Positions 23,820 to 32,837 of a stretch of DNA of 64,000 bases are shown piece by piece; the first letter of the stretch is position 1; each line of letters begins with the position of its first letter. The position numbers and the translations under genes are program-made. The stretch lies in NCBI GenBank assembly GCA_947625045.1, contig CANQMW010000011.1, positions 29,448 to 93,447 of the forward strand. The letters run 5' to 3'. Source of the DNA: an uncultured Oscillospiraceae bacterium. Lineage in GTDB: Bacteria; Bacillota; Clostridia; Oscillospirales; Oscillospiraceae. The notes below the pieces were generated by a model. The model had not been told where the DNA came from. It saw only the letters and a program-made list of their open reading frames with translations, and ran no database searches.

Positions 23820-25684
23820 CCCTCCGCCAGCGCCTCCCATTCCTCGTAGAGGCCGTCCAGCTGCTCCTGCACGCCGGCACGCTCTTCCGACAGCTCCATG
23901 AGCTTCTGGTAGTCGGTGGCGGCGGCCTCCTCCCGGGCGGATATGTCCGCGAGGGCAGCCTCCAGCTTTTCGATCTCCCGCTCCACCTTGGCCAGGCGCT
24001 TGGCCGGGTCCTTCTCCCTCGGAGGGCGTTGGGCCTTTACCTTGGGCTCGTGGTGCTTGGCGATCTGGGTGAGCTCCGCCTGCCGGGCCTTATAGGCCTC
24101 GTACTCCGTGTAGCCCCCGGGGAAGTCCGTGAGCACGCCGTTTTTGAGCTCCCACACCCTTGTGGCGAAGCGGTCCGTGAACCATCGGTCGTGGCTTACG
24201 AACAGGAGCGTGCCGCCGTAGTCGTCCAGGGCCTGCTCGATCCACTCGCGGCTCGCGATATCCAAATGGTTGGTAGGCTCGTCCAGGATGAGGAAGTTGA
24301 TGTCCGACTTCATGAGCATGCACAGCCGAAGCCTGCTCTGCTCGCCGCCGGAGAGGCTGCCCACGGTCTTGAACACGTCCTCGCCGGTGAAGTTGAAGGC
24401 GGCGAGACGGTCTCGTGCGTCCTGGGGCTGGGCCTTGTCGTCGTAGATGAGGGTGTCCACCAGCGTCCGCTCGGGATGGGCGAAGGTCACCTGCTGGGGC
24501 AGATAGGCCGCCCGGATGGCGGGGCCCAGGCGGGTATAGCCCGCGTCCGGGGTCACCTCGCCCAGAATGATCTTCACCAGGGTGGACTTGCCGCTGCCGT
24601 TGTCTCCCATGACGGCCACCCGCTCCCCGGGGCGGATGAGAAGGTCCAGGCGCTCGAAAAGCAGTTTCTCGCCGTAGGCCTTGCCCAGGTCCTGGGCCAC
24701 CAGCACCTCGTCGCCGAAAAAGTCCCGCTCCTTGAACCGGACCGAGAGCTTTTTCGCCTGGGTGGGCTTGGGGGCCATCTGGAGCTTCGAGATGCGCTTT
24801 TCCATGGAAAAGGCCCGCTTGTAGAGCTTGTCGTTGCCCAAAAACGCCCACAGACGCAGGTTCTTGGCCGCCTCCTCCAGGTGGGCGATCTCCCGCTGGC
24901 TCTTCTCATACTGCCGCCGCAGCTCTTGGTACCGGCGCTGCTTTTCCTCGATATAGAAGCTGTAGCTGCCCGCGTAGAACTGGCACACGCCGTTGTCCAG
25001 CTCGATGGTCCGCTGGGCGATGTTGTCCAAAAACCACCGGTCGTGGCTGACGGTGAGGACCGTACCCTTGAACTTGGCGAGGAATCCCTCCAGCCACTGG
25101 GTGCTCTTGAGGTCCAAGTGGTTGGTTGGCTCGTCCAAGAGCAATATGTCCGTGTCCTCCAAAAGGAGCCGGGCCAGGTTCACCCGGGTCTTCTCCCCGC
25201 CGGAGAGGCTATCGAAGAGCTGCTCCCGCATGGCGGGGGAGAGGTCCAGGCCGTTGGCCACCCGGTCCCGCTCGAAGTCCGCGTCGTAGCCCCCCAAGCG
25301 GTCAAATTCCGCTGCCAGGCGGTCATATTTGGAAAGGGTGGCTGGGGAAGCGTCCGTAGCCATGGCCGCTTCAAGCTGGGTCATCTGCTCCCGGATGTCG
25401 TCTAAGTGGCGCACGGCGGAGCGGAGCACATCCTCGGTGGTGTAGCCCTCGGGGTAGACGGGTATCTGGCTGATGAGGCCGATGCGCTTGCCCGCGGCCA
25501 GAACCACCTCCCCCTCGTCGGGCTCCAATGCCCCGGTGAGGATGCGGAGAAGAGTGGTCTTGCCCGCGCCGTTGGGGCCCAGGAGGGCCACCCGCTCGCC
25601 GGATTGGACATCAAAGCTGACGCCGCGGAGGATCTCCACGCCGCCGAAGCTCTTTTTTACGTTGTGCAGGGATATATCGATCAT
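23816..25684 (-). CDS. ABC-F family ATPase (ribosome-associated, Uup-like)
   Basis: 622 residues; start at 25684 (MIDISLHNVKKSFGG) follows AAGGAAA. Two ABC domains without membrane helices: Walker A GPNGAGKTT and GDNGSGKST; signature LSGGEKTRVNLARLL and LSGGEQSRLRLCML; Walker B LLLDEPTNHLD and LILDEPTNHLD. The linker between them is about 90 residues of charged helix, and the C-terminus (about 545-622) is a coiled coil, as in Uup-type members. ABC-F proteins act on the ribosomal E site in translation quality control or antibiotic protection; which role applies cannot be decided here. Confidence 0.9.
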   Translation of the reverse strand: MIDISLHNVKKSFGGVEILRGVSFDVQSGERVALLGPNGAGKTTLLRILTGALEPDEGEVVLAAGKRIGLISQIPVYPEGYTTEDVLRSAVRHLDDIREQMTQLEAAMATDASPATLSKYDRLAAEFDRLGGYDADFERDRVANGLDLSPAMREQLFDSLSGGEKTRVNLARLLLEDTDILLLDEPTNHLDLKSTQWLEGFLAKFKGTVLTVSHDRWFLDNIAQRTIELDNGVCQFYAGSYSFYIEEKQRRYQELRRQYEKSQREIAHLEEAAKNLRLWAFLGNDKLYKRAFSMEKRISKLQMAPKPTQAKKLSVRFKERDFFGDEVLVAQDLGKAYGEKLLFERLDLLIRPGERVAVMGDNGSGKSTLVKIILGEVTPDAGYTRLGPAIRAAYLPQQVTFAHPERTLVDTLIYDDKAQPQDARDRLAAFNFTGEDVFKTVGSLSGGEQSRLRLCMLMKSDINFLILDEPTNHLDIASREWIEQALDDYGGTLLFVSHDRWFTDRFATRVWELKNGVLTDFPGGYTEYEAYKARQAELTQIAKHHEPKVKAQRPPREKDPAKRLAKVEREIEKLEAALADISAREEAAATDYQKLMELSEERAGVQEQLDGLYEEWEALAEG

Positions 25685-25716
25685 CAATATGTTTCCTTGT
25701 AAGCGTTATAGAGGCC

Positions 25717-25940
25717 GCCAGCCCGACGGGCGGTGAGAACCGGCAGTGCCCCGCACGCGCTCGGTGAACGAAGTGAACTTTAGCGGGAGGGGCCCTGTCG
25801 GGCTCAGCCGCCCTGGGACCAGGCAGGTCTTGCCCGGACGGGCCCGCCAGTATGCCTGCTGCTAAAGTTCGCGATGCTCACCAACCGCATCCGGCACACT
25901 GGCGGCTCCCGCCGGGCGTCGGACTGGCAAGGGCGGCCTC
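25717..25940. repeat. Dispersed repeat, copy B, followed by a divergent inverted copy C
   Basis: 25717-25814 is nearly identical to 14631-14730 in the same orientation. 25861-25940 read on the minus strand is a degraded version (GCGGTTGGTGAGCATCGCGAACTTTAGC matches copy A). Together they fill the gap between the PBP2-like gene and the ABC-F gene; no other feature is seen in this stretch. Confidence 0.8.
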
Positions 25941-27264
25941 AGCCATTTGCCTTTTGCACCGCCTTCTGCAATGTGGCGTTGGCGATGGGGGAGGCCACGT
26001 AATAGCCGCCGCCGGCCCGCTCCGCCAGGACCACAAAGGCATAGGGGGCGTTGGCGTTGGTGATAAAGCCGGCGAACCAGGCGTGGGTGCCGCCGTAGGT
26101 CTCGGCGGTGCCGGTCTTGGCGTGCATCTCAAGCCCTGGGTATGTACCGGCGCCGTATTCATACTGCACGTTGTAGCCCATCATCTCGGAGAGGGTCTGG
26201 GCGGTGTTGGGGTCCATGAGCTGGGTGGTGCCGGCGCTCTCCCCGTAGAGAATGGTGGGCTCCACGCACACGCCGCCGTTGGCGATGGCGCCGATGAACC
26301 GCAGGAAGGCGTAGGGGTTTATTAGGTCCTCATACTGGCCGATGCCCTCCCAGGCCGCGTCGCCTATCTCCCCGCGCCCGGCGGGCACGCTGCCCGCGGC
26401 GGTGGGTATCTTGCCGTTGAGCATATGGGAGGAGGTGAGGCCGTACTTCTCCGCGTACTGGCTTATCAGGGCACTGCCCAGCTGGGCGGCGATCTCGCCG
26501 AAGGCGCAGTTGCAGGAGTGTGCCAGGGCCTGCTCCACGGTGATGGTGCCGTGCACGCCGGAGCACTTCACCCGCTGGCCGCCGATGATGGTGTCCCCGT
26601 CGCAGTAGAATGTCTGCTGCCAGATATCCGGGATGTTCTCCAGCGCCGCCGCCAAGGTGACAAGTTTGAAGACAGACCCCGGGGTGAAGGTGGAGCTCAG
26701 GGCCCGGTTGATGAACGCGCCCTCGTAGGCCTCGCTGTTGGCGTCGAAGTCGATGCCGTATTCCGGGTCCCAGGTGGGGGTGGAGACCATGCAGATGATC
26801 TCCCCGGTGCGGTAGTTGTACACCAGCACCGTGCCCTTCTTCCCGGCGATGGCGTTGTAGGCCGCGGCGCACACGTCCGCGTCCAGGGTGAGTTTCATAC
26901 TGGCCGCCTCGGCGGTGGTACCGGTGAAGAAGGAGTAATTGACGAAGTCCGCCCGGTACATGGACAGGATGCTTGTGCCCACGTTGCCCCCCAGGTCGCC
27001 CACAGCGTGCAGGCAGGCCTTTCGGATGTCGGCGTCGTCTGCATAGTGGAAGCCCTCGTCGCTGGCGGTGGCCAGGACAAGGCCGTTTCGGTCCGCGACG
27101 GAGCCCCGGTTCAGGACGCCCTCGGAGTAGATGCTCTGGTTGGCATAGAAGGTGGCCCAGTCGCCCCCGTCCACGGCGAGCCTATAGATGAACACGCCGG
27201 TGCCGGCCAGGGTGAGCGCCACTAAGAGCAGCACGGCGAAGGCGCGGGTAGTGACTTTTTTCAT
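25939..27264 (-). CDS. Penicillin-binding transpeptidase (PBP2/FtsI-like, short form)
   Basis: 441 residues. One N-terminal helix (about 8-28), then a reduced dimerisation region with NRGSVADRNGLVLA, then the transpeptidase: catalytic Ser in STFTPGSVFK (Ser about 197, Lys about 200), second motif SCN (about 250) and KTG in HAKTGTAETYGG (about 383). It cross-links peptidoglycan outside the membrane. Its start overlaps the stop of the FtsW-like gene by four bases, so it is the cognate transpeptidase of that glycosyltransferase. It is shorter than classical FtsI (about 550-750) because the N-terminal region is reduced, as in PbpA-like proteins paired with FHA-FtsW. Confidence 0.92.
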   Translation of the reverse strand: MKKVTTRAFAVLLLVALTLAGTGVFIYRLAVDGGDWATFYANQSIYSEGVLNRGSVADRNGLVLATASDEGFHYADDADIRKACLHAVGDLGGNVGTSILSMYRADFVNYSFFTGTTAEAASMKLTLDADVCAAAYNAIAGKKGTVLVYNYRTGEIICMVSTPTWDPEYGIDFDANSEAYEGAFINRALSSTFTPGSVFKLVTLAAALENIPDIWQQTFYCDGDTIIGGQRVKCSGVHGTITVEQALAHSCNCAFGEIAAQLGSALISQYAEKYGLTSSHMLNGKIPTAAGSVPAGRGEIGDAAWEGIGQYEDLINPYAFLRFIGAIANGGVCVEPTILYGESAGTTQLMDPNTAQTLSEMMGYNVQYEYGAGTYPGLEMHAKTGTAETYGGTHAWFAGFITNANAPYAFVVLAERAGGGYYVASPIANATLQKAVQKANG

Positions 27265-29096
27265 GCGCGCCCGCCTCCCCGGTAATAGCCGTCCTTGGGG
27301 TCGTCATAATAGCCGCCCTCAGGACTGCCGTCATAGTATCCGCCCCCGGGGCTGTAGTAGTCCTCCTCCGGCTCGCTTTCGTCCTCCACGCCCGCGCCGC
27401 CGGTGAACCGCTCCGGGCGCACCACGGCGAAGCTGGCGTTGGCCCGGGTGTCGCTGCCCTTGACGAAGGCCAGCAGCATCCAGCAGGCAAGAAGGCTCGT
27501 GCCGCCCATGGACACGAAGGGGAAGGTGACACCGGTGAAGGGCAGGATGTCCATGGCGCCGAACACATTGAGGCACAGCTGCACCAGCATCATGCTCACC
27601 GCCCCGGCGGCGGCGATGCAGAAATAGGAGGACCGGCCCGCGGCGGCGTTCTTCACCACGAAGCCCGCCAGGGCCAGCAGGGACGCGATGCAGCACAGGG
27701 CGGTGATCAGCCCCAGCTCCTCGCACAGCACCGCGAACACCAGGTCTGTCTCCGCGGCGATGATGCCGATGAACCAGCCGTTGCCGGCCCCGTGGCCGAA
27801 GAGGCCGCCGCTGGCCGCGGCGGAGAGGGCGCGGGACTGCTGATAGCCCCGCCAGTCCACGTCCTCCCACACGTGGCCCCAGGTCTCGAACCGGGCCACC
27901 ACGTGGGGCTTCACCGTCACTACCAAGAGCACCCCCAGCACCGCCCCCGCTACGGCGAGAAACACCGTGGCGAAAGAGCCGGAGCGCATGAAGGAGATGA
28001 CGAGGAACGTCACGAAAAACACCAGCGCCGTGCCAAAGTCGCCCATGAGGGACAGAAGGCCCACACACCCGGCGGAAAAGCCGATGTAGAATATCAGGTT
28101 TCGGTTCACGAAGAGCCGGTCCAGGGTGGCCGCCCCGGCGTAGATGTACAGGACTTTTACAAGCTCCGAGGGCTGGATAGAGAGGCTGCCGAAGTGGAGC
28201 CAGCTTCGCGCGCCGTTGTCCACCGGCGCCAGCACCAGCGTCACCAGAAGCATGCCGATGGCGGCGATGAAGGCGTACAGCCGCACGGATTTCACCCGGT
28301 CCAGGTTACGTATCCACAGGCACATGAAGATGTAAAGGCCGATGGCCGCGAGAAGAAGGATGATCTGCTTGAGCATGTCGTCCGGGGTCTTGGACGCCGC
28401 TACGGAGAGGCCCACCGTGGACAGGAACAGCGCCAGTATCTCCGGCTCGAAGCCCCGCTGGCCGGAGGCCCGCAGGACGATGAAATAGCCCCACTGGACC
28501 GTGGCCAGCACGGCGAAGGCCATGATGACGCCCAGGCCCGCCCCGGCGTCATAGGCCAGGTGCTGCAATAGAAGGCCGATCTGGAATATGGTCAGCAGCA
28601 GCAGCGTCACACTGGGCCGCACCCGGCGGCCGGGGGCGTGGCGGTATTTCAAAAGGGAGGAGCGCTCCTGCTCCGTCAGGTCCACGAACCGGGCGGAGAC
28701 CGTGCCCAGGGTGAGCACGTCCGCGTCCTGGATGGGAGCGCCGCCGGGCAGCACCTGCTCGCCGTTCACATAGGTCCTGCCCTTGCCCAGGTTGTAGACC
28801 GTCCAGGTCCCCTCCGGCGTGCGGATAAGGCAGGCGTGCATCCGCTCCACCGCCGGGTCGTCCACCCGCCCGTCCACGGACCGGGCCCGGCCCAGGATGC
28901 ACTCCCAGTGGCGCAGGGGCACCATCACGTTGCCGTTGAGGTAGAGGTAGGCCCAGGTCTCCGGGTCGTACCGCTCCCGGAGCATGCTCACGATGCAGCG
29001 GGCCACGATGAGCACTGCCACAAAGGGCAGGATATAGCGGGATATATCGGCGATGCGGGGGGCATATTCGCCGAAGATGAAGGTGACCAGTTCCAC
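27261..29096 (-). CDS. FtsW/RodA/SpoVE-family glycosyltransferase with N-terminal FHA domain
   Basis: 611 residues from a GTG at 29096 preceded by AAAGGAG; the ATG at 29165 lies in the promoter. One helix (about 15-35), then a cytoplasmic FHA domain (about 50-150) with the phosphopeptide-binding pattern LGRA...ERMHACLI and YVNGEQVLPGG...LTLG, then about ten helices of the SEDS family (about 160-560) including the conserved LVLAPVDNGARSWLHFGSLSIQPSELVKVLYIY. The tail is Tyr/Gly-rich. SEDS proteins polymerise peptidoglycan from lipid II. The FHA domain suggests recruitment by Ser/Thr-phosphorylated proteins. Coupled to the PBP gene. Confidence 0.92.
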   Translation of the reverse strand: MELVTFIFGEYAPRIADISRYILPFVAVLIVARCIVSMLRERYDPETWAYLYLNGNVMVPLRHWECILGRARSVDGRVDDPAVERMHACLIRTPEGTWTVYNLGKGRTYVNGEQVLPGGAPIQDADVLTLGTVSARFVDLTEQERSSLLKYRHAPGRRVRPSVTLLLLTIFQIGLLLQHLAYDAGAGLGVIMAFAVLATVQWGYFIVLRASGQRGFEPEILALFLSTVGLSVAASKTPDDMLKQIILLLAAIGLYIFMCLWIRNLDRVKSVRLYAFIAAIGMLLVTLVLAPVDNGARSWLHFGSLSIQPSELVKVLYIYAGAATLDRLFVNRNLIFYIGFSAGCVGLLSLMGDFGTALVFFVTFLVISFMRSGSFATVFLAVAGAVLGVLLVVTVKPHVVARFETWGHVWEDVDWRGYQQSRALSAAASGGLFGHGAGNGWFIGIIAAETDLVFAVLCEELGLITALCCIASLLALAGFVVKNAAAGRSSYFCIAAAGAVSMMLVQLCLNVFGAMDILPFTGVTFPFVSMGGTSLLACWMLLAFVKGSDTRANASFAVVRPERFTGGAGVEDESEPEEDYYSPGGGYYDGSPEGGYYDDPKDGYYRGGGRA

Positions 29097-29158
29097 GGGC
29101 GGCTCCTTTCCGGAAGGATGGGGGTAGTAAAAAGTTCGGGGACAGACCAAACCGTCTA

Positions 29159-29192
29159 TTGACATTATACGATATTGTAACTAAAATGTAAA
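29159..29192. promoter_or_regulatory. Fully overlapping divergent promoters of the FtsW-like gene and the NusG-II gene
   Basis: Plus strand: TTGACA (29159-29164), 17 bases, TAAAAT (29182-29187). Minus strand: TTTACA (29187-29192), 17 bases, TATAAT (29164-29169). Each -10 box lies on the other's -35 box, so two polymerases cannot bind together. Confidence 0.8.
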
Positions 29193-29194
29193 CT

Positions 29195-29551
29195 ATGAAA
29201 GGCAAAACATGGAAGGGAAAAACGGTATTCTGGGCGGTGCTGTTCGCGCTGCTGGCCGCGGGGGGGATAGGCGTATACACGCTGCGCCCCGCCGGGACCG
29301 TGGCGGCGGTGTCCGTGGACGGCCAGCTTTGGGAGACCATCGATTTGGCGGCGGTGGCGGCGCCCTATGAGAAGACCGTGGAGACGCCCTGGGGCAGGAA
29401 CACCATCCGGGTGAGCCCCGGCGCCATCCAGGTCATCGACGCTGACTGCCCCAACCATGACTGCGTAAAGCAGGGGGCCATATCCGACGGGGCCATCCCC
29501 ATCGTGTGCCTGCCCCACCGGCTGGTGATAGAGATAGAGCGGGATGAATAG
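29195..29551 (+). CDS. NusG domain II-containing membrane-anchored protein
   Basis: 118 residues. One N-terminal helix (about 11-28) then a small beta domain with the family pattern IRVSPGAIQVIDADCPNHDCVKQG and IVCLPHRLVIEI. Such proteins are commonly encoded with Gx transporters, ApbE or Rnf genes, and the two conserved Cys could bind a cofactor or metal; function is not established. The ATG is only eight bases after the -10 box and has no ribosome site, so the message is probably leaderless. Overlaps the next gene by eight bases. Confidence 0.85.
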   Translation: MKGKTWKGKTVFWAVLFALLAAGGIGVYTLRPAGTVAAVSVDGQLWETIDLAAVAAPYEKTVETPWGRNTIRVSPGAIQVIDADCPNHDCVKQGAISDGAIPIVCLPHRLVIEIERDE

Positions 29552-30050
29552 GACACGAAAGCTTGTATTCATGGCGCTTTTGACGGCGCTGGAGCTGACC
29601 ATATGGGTCATTGAGGCCCAGATACCCGCCCCTGTCCCCGTGCCGGGGATAAAGCTGGGGCTGGCAAGCGTCATCACCCTGGCCGCCATGGCCTCCCTGG
29701 GCCGGAGGGAGGCGGGCTGCATCCTGCTGGCCCGCATCCTGCTGGGGGCCCTGTTCGCGGGAAGCGCCTCGGCGCTGCTCTTCTCCCTCACGGGCGGCAT
29801 CGTGAGCTGGTGCGTGATGGCGGCGCTCCTGGGGCTGTTCCCGGAAAAGCTCATGTGGGTGGTGAGCGTGTTCGGCGCCATCGGCCACAACGCCGGGCAG
29901 CTGCTGGCGGCAGTGCTCGTGACGGGCACGCCGGGCATACTGTGGTATGGACCGGCGCTGCTGGCGGCGGCCATCGTCACCGGCGTATTCACCGGCCTGG
30001 GGGCCATGTACCTGACCCGGGCCCTGCGGGCCTATACGGGCCGGAAATAA
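29544..30050 (+). CDS. Gx transporter family protein (heptaprenyl diphosphate synthase component I-like)
   Basis: 168 residues with about five helices. Conserved segments are LTALELTIWVIEAQIPAP, GIKLGLASVITLAAM and AGSASALLFSLTGGIVSW. The family is an ECF-transporter S-component-like membrane protein; the older name as a heptaprenyl diphosphate synthase subunit is based on limited similarity. It overlaps the NusG-II gene, its usual partner. Substrate unknown. Confidence 0.85.
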   Translation: MNRTRKLVFMALLTALELTIWVIEAQIPAPVPVPGIKLGLASVITLAAMASLGRREAGCILLARILLGALFAGSASALLFSLTGGIVSWCVMAALLGLFPEKLMWVVSVFGAIGHNAGQLLAAVLVTGTPGILWYGPALLAAAIVTGVFTGLGAMYLTRALRAYTGRK

Positions 30051-30062
30051 GGAGAAAAAGAT

Positions 30063-30860
30063 ATGCGTATCGATAGACGTGAGCTGAAGCAGCAGGCACG
30101 GATCGCCATGGGCAATGCCCGGCCCCGGCCCTACTGGGTGTGCCTGGCCTATATGGTCATCCTCACGCTGCTGGAACTTTTGAGCATGAGCCTGAGCGGC
30201 AGCATCGAGGCCTATAAGCAGATGTTCCTGAGCGCCCGGATGGGCGTGGTGGCCTATGTGGAGCCCGTGCCTATGGGGGGCATGACGGGCTGGATACTGG
30301 ACGTGGCGCTGCAGATCATGACCGCGGTGATGGCCGTGGGCTTCGTGATCTACGCCCTGCGGGTCTGGCGGCATGTCCACGCCTCCGTGGGGGACCTGTT
30401 CGACGGGTTTGGGGTGTTCTTCCGGGCCGTGTGGATTCAGCTTCTGCCCTCGCTGCTCATTGGCCTGTGGAGCATGCTCTATGCCTTCCCGGCGGCTACG
30501 CTGGTGGTGATGACCCGGCAGAGCTGGTGGATGATCGTGCTGCTGCCTCTGCTGGCCCCGGCCATCATGGCGTCCTATTCCTACCGCCTGGCCACCTACG
30601 TGATGCTGGACAGGCCGGAGCTGGGCGGCTTCCAGTGCGTGGCCGTGAGCCGGGACATGATGCGGGGCCACCGGTGGGAGCTTTTTAAGCTGGACATGAG
30701 CTTCATCGGCTGGGGGCTTCTGTGCGCCATCCCCGTAGTGGGGCTCTTCCTCGCCATATGGCTGTACGTATACATGCAGGTGACGGAAGCGGGGTATTAT
30801 GAGACCCTGGCCCGGCAGACCATGCCGGGGTGGGCGCCGCCGGAGCCGCCCCCTGTGTGA
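30063..30860 (+). CDS. DUF975 family membrane protein
   Basis: 265 residues with about six helices. The N-terminus MRIDRRELKQQARIAMG and the loop ALRVWRHVHASVGDLFDGF followed by YRLATYVMLDRPELG and SRDMMRGHRWELFKLDMSFIGWGLL match the DUF975 pattern seen throughout Firmicutes. It begins 12 bases after the Gx gene. Function unknown. Confidence 0.88.
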   Translation: MRIDRRELKQQARIAMGNARPRPYWVCLAYMVILTLLELLSMSLSGSIEAYKQMFLSARMGVVAYVEPVPMGGMTGWILDVALQIMTAVMAVGFVIYALRVWRHVHASVGDLFDGFGVFFRAVWIQLLPSLLIGLWSMLYAFPAATLVVMTRQSWWMIVLLPLLAPAIMASYSYRLATYVMLDRPELGGFQCVAVSRDMMRGHRWELFKLDMSFIGWGLLCAIPVVGLFLAIWLYVYMQVTEAGYYETLARQTMPGWAPPEPPPV

Positions 30861-30865
30861 ATCAA

Positions 30866-30903
30866 AAAAGCAGCAGACGGCGACGCATCTGCTGCTTTTT
30901 TAC
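30866..30903. terminator. Bidirectional terminator between DUF975 and rodA genes
   Basis: AAAAAAGCAGCAGA / TCTGCTGCTTTTTT hairpin with both A and T tracts, placed between two convergent stops. Confidence 0.92.
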
Positions 30904-30905
30904 GG

Positions 30906-32063
30906 TCAGAATTCCGTGGAGTAGGAGCGGAACTGGGTGGGCTTCGGCCGGTATCGTATGCCCGAGACGATGCCCATGGCGGCGAACATGGTGAAGAGAC
31001 TGGACCCTCCGTAGCTGAAGAAGGGGAGGGTCAGGCCGATGACCGGCGTGAGCCCTGTGCACATGCCCACGGAGTTGAAAAGCTGGAAGCATATCATGGC
31101 CGCCATGCCCATGCACACCAGCATGCCGAAGGTGCTGTGGCAGTGGAGCCCCACGTACACGCACCGGATGATGATGGCGGTCAGCAGCAGGATCACCACG
31201 ATGCAGCCAACCATGCCCATCTCCTCGCCGATGCAGGCAAAGATATAGTCGGCGTGCTTGCTTCGCAGGCCGCCCTCGGCGGTCTGGGTCTGGGTGCCCT
31301 GATAGAGCCCTGTGCCCCAGAGACGGCCGGAGGACAGGGCCAGCTGGGCCCGGGTGGGCTCCCAGCTCAGGCCGTAGCCGGAGGGGTCGATCTGGTCCTG
31401 CATGTAGGGCAGGAGGATGCGTATCTTCTGGTTGTCGCTGAGCACATAGTTCCAGGCCAGGGGGATGGCCAGGGCCATGGCCGCCGCGCCGAAGAGGAAC
31501 CAATAGAGCTTTATCCCCCCGGCGAACACCATCACCACGAATATGAAGAAGAACACCAGGGCGTTTCCCAGGTCGCTGGAGATGACCATGTACAGCCCGA
31601 ACAGCAGCAGCAGATGGCCCACCAGCTGGAACACGGAAAGCGGCGAGGAGAGGCTCCGGTACTCCTTCAGGTACGTGATGTGCTTGGCTGTCAGGACGAT
31701 ATAGATGACCTTGATGATCTCCGCCGGCTGGATGCCGATGCCGAGAAACCGTATCCAAGCCCGGTTGCCGGTGTCATCTTTGGAGCCGAACACCGCCAGC
31801 AGCAATATAAGGCCGATCTCCGCCACCAGCAGCAGCGGCCACTGGTCGGCGAACACGTCCGCGTCGATGAGGGTGAAGGCGAAATAGAAGGCGATGCCGA
31901 TGAGCAGCGCGAATATCTGCACGTAGATCATGGTTGGGCTCATGGTTCGGGTGGCACTGGATATGGCCACCAGGCCCATGATGGACGCGGCCATGCACAG
32001 GATGAACAGGAGCATGTCCGCCCGCTTCAGAAAATCGCGGACCACGGCCATCTTCCCTTTCAC
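30906..32063 (-). CDS. rodA: RodA-type SEDS peptidoglycan glycosyltransferase
   Basis: 385 residues from a GTG at 32063 after GGAGGG; the open frame extends six codons further to an ATG without a better site. About ten helices; conserved SEDS segments include AWIRFLGIGIQPAEIIKVIYI, a FIFVVMVFAGGIKLYWF helix, and the end motif GLTLPFFSYGGSSLFTMFAAMGIV. It polymerises glycan strands for elongation. It is monocistronic here, unlike the FHA-FtsW/PBP pair 2 kb away, and lacks an FHA domain. Confidence 0.93.
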   Translation of the reverse strand: MKGKMAVVRDFLKRADMLLFILCMAASIMGLVAISSATRTMSPTMIYVQIFALLIGIAFYFAFTLIDADVFADQWPLLLVAEIGLILLLAVFGSKDDTGNRAWIRFLGIGIQPAEIIKVIYIVLTAKHITYLKEYRSLSSPLSVFQLVGHLLLLFGLYMVISSDLGNALVFFFIFVVMVFAGGIKLYWFLFGAAAMALAIPLAWNYVLSDNQKIRILLPYMQDQIDPSGYGLSWEPTRAQLALSSGRLWGTGLYQGTQTQTAEGGLRSKHADYIFACIGEEMGMVGCIVVILLLTAIIIRCVYVGLHCHSTFGMLVCMGMAAMICFQLFNSVGMCTGLTPVIGLTLPFFSYGGSSLFTMFAAMGIVSGIRYRPKPTQFRSYSTEF

Positions 32064-32096
32064 GGCACTCCCTCCTTCCATCGGACTTGCTCCGAC

Positions 32097-32125
32097 AGTA
32101 TATCACACTCGATACAAAGTAGCAA
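32097..32125 (-). promoter_or_regulatory. Promoter of rodA
   Basis: Minus strand TTGCTA (32120-32125), 17 bases, TATACT (32097-32102). Confidence 0.65.
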
Positions 32126-32150
32126 TTAACATTTCATTAAGAAAGAGATA

Positions 32151-32837
32151 ATGCATATGGCAGATCACACCGGACACCGCCGGCGGATGCGGGAGCGTTT
32201 CATCCGCTACGGCCTGGACAATTTCGACGACCACAACGTGCTGGAGCTGCTGCTGTTCTATGCCGTGCCCCGGCAGGACACCAACGCCCTGGCCCATGAC
32301 CTGCTGGAGGCCTTCGGCACCCTGGACGGGGTCTTCGACGCCTCTATCGACGCGCTCAAGAGCGTGAACGGCGTGGGGGACACGGCCGCGGCCCTCATCC
32401 ACCTGGTGCCGGAGGCCGCCCGGCGGTACTTCATCTCCAAGGCCGGGCCCGGGGACATCCTGGCCGACAGCGAGGCGGCGGGGAAGTATCTGCTGCCCCG
32501 GTTCATGACCTGCCGGGACGAGACCATGTATCTCGTCTGCATGGACGCGAAGCTGAAGGTGCTGGACTGCCGCCCTGTAGCGGAGGGCAGCACCACCGCC
32601 GTCAGCGTGAACCTGCGGCGCGTCGCGCAGATCGCCCTGGGGCAGAACGCCTCCTGCGTGCTGCTGGCCCACAACCACACCAGCGGCATCGCCCTGCCCT
32701 CCCAGGAGGACGTGGCCGTGACGCTGCGCATCCGGGACCTGCTGGAACAGGTGGGCGTCACCCTGACGGACCATATCGTGGTGGCCGGGGACGATTTCGT
32801 CTCCATGGCCGACAGCGGCCTTTTGGCGCAGAAGTGA
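32151..32837 (+). CDS. radC: RadC-family JAB domain protein
   Basis: 228 residues. The N-terminal helix-hairpin-helix-like part (about 20-85, NVLELLLFYAVPRQDTN and LKSVNGVGDTAAALIHL) is followed by the MPN/JAB domain with the metal motif HNHTSGIALPSQED (about 170-183). The family is widely annotated as DNA repair, but that role is not proven; a DNA-linked protease or nuclease function is proposed. Start could be the first or third codon. Divergent from rodA. Confidence 0.92.
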   Translation: MHMADHTGHRRRMRERFIRYGLDNFDDHNVLELLLFYAVPRQDTNALAHDLLEAFGTLDGVFDASIDALKSVNGVGDTAAALIHLVPEAARRYFISKAGPGDILADSEAAGKYLLPRFMTCRDETMYLVCMDAKLKVLDCRPVAEGSTTAVSVNLRRVAQIALGQNASCVLLAHNHTSGIALPSQEDVAVTLRIRDLLEQVGVTLTDHIVVAGDDFVSMADSGLLAQK

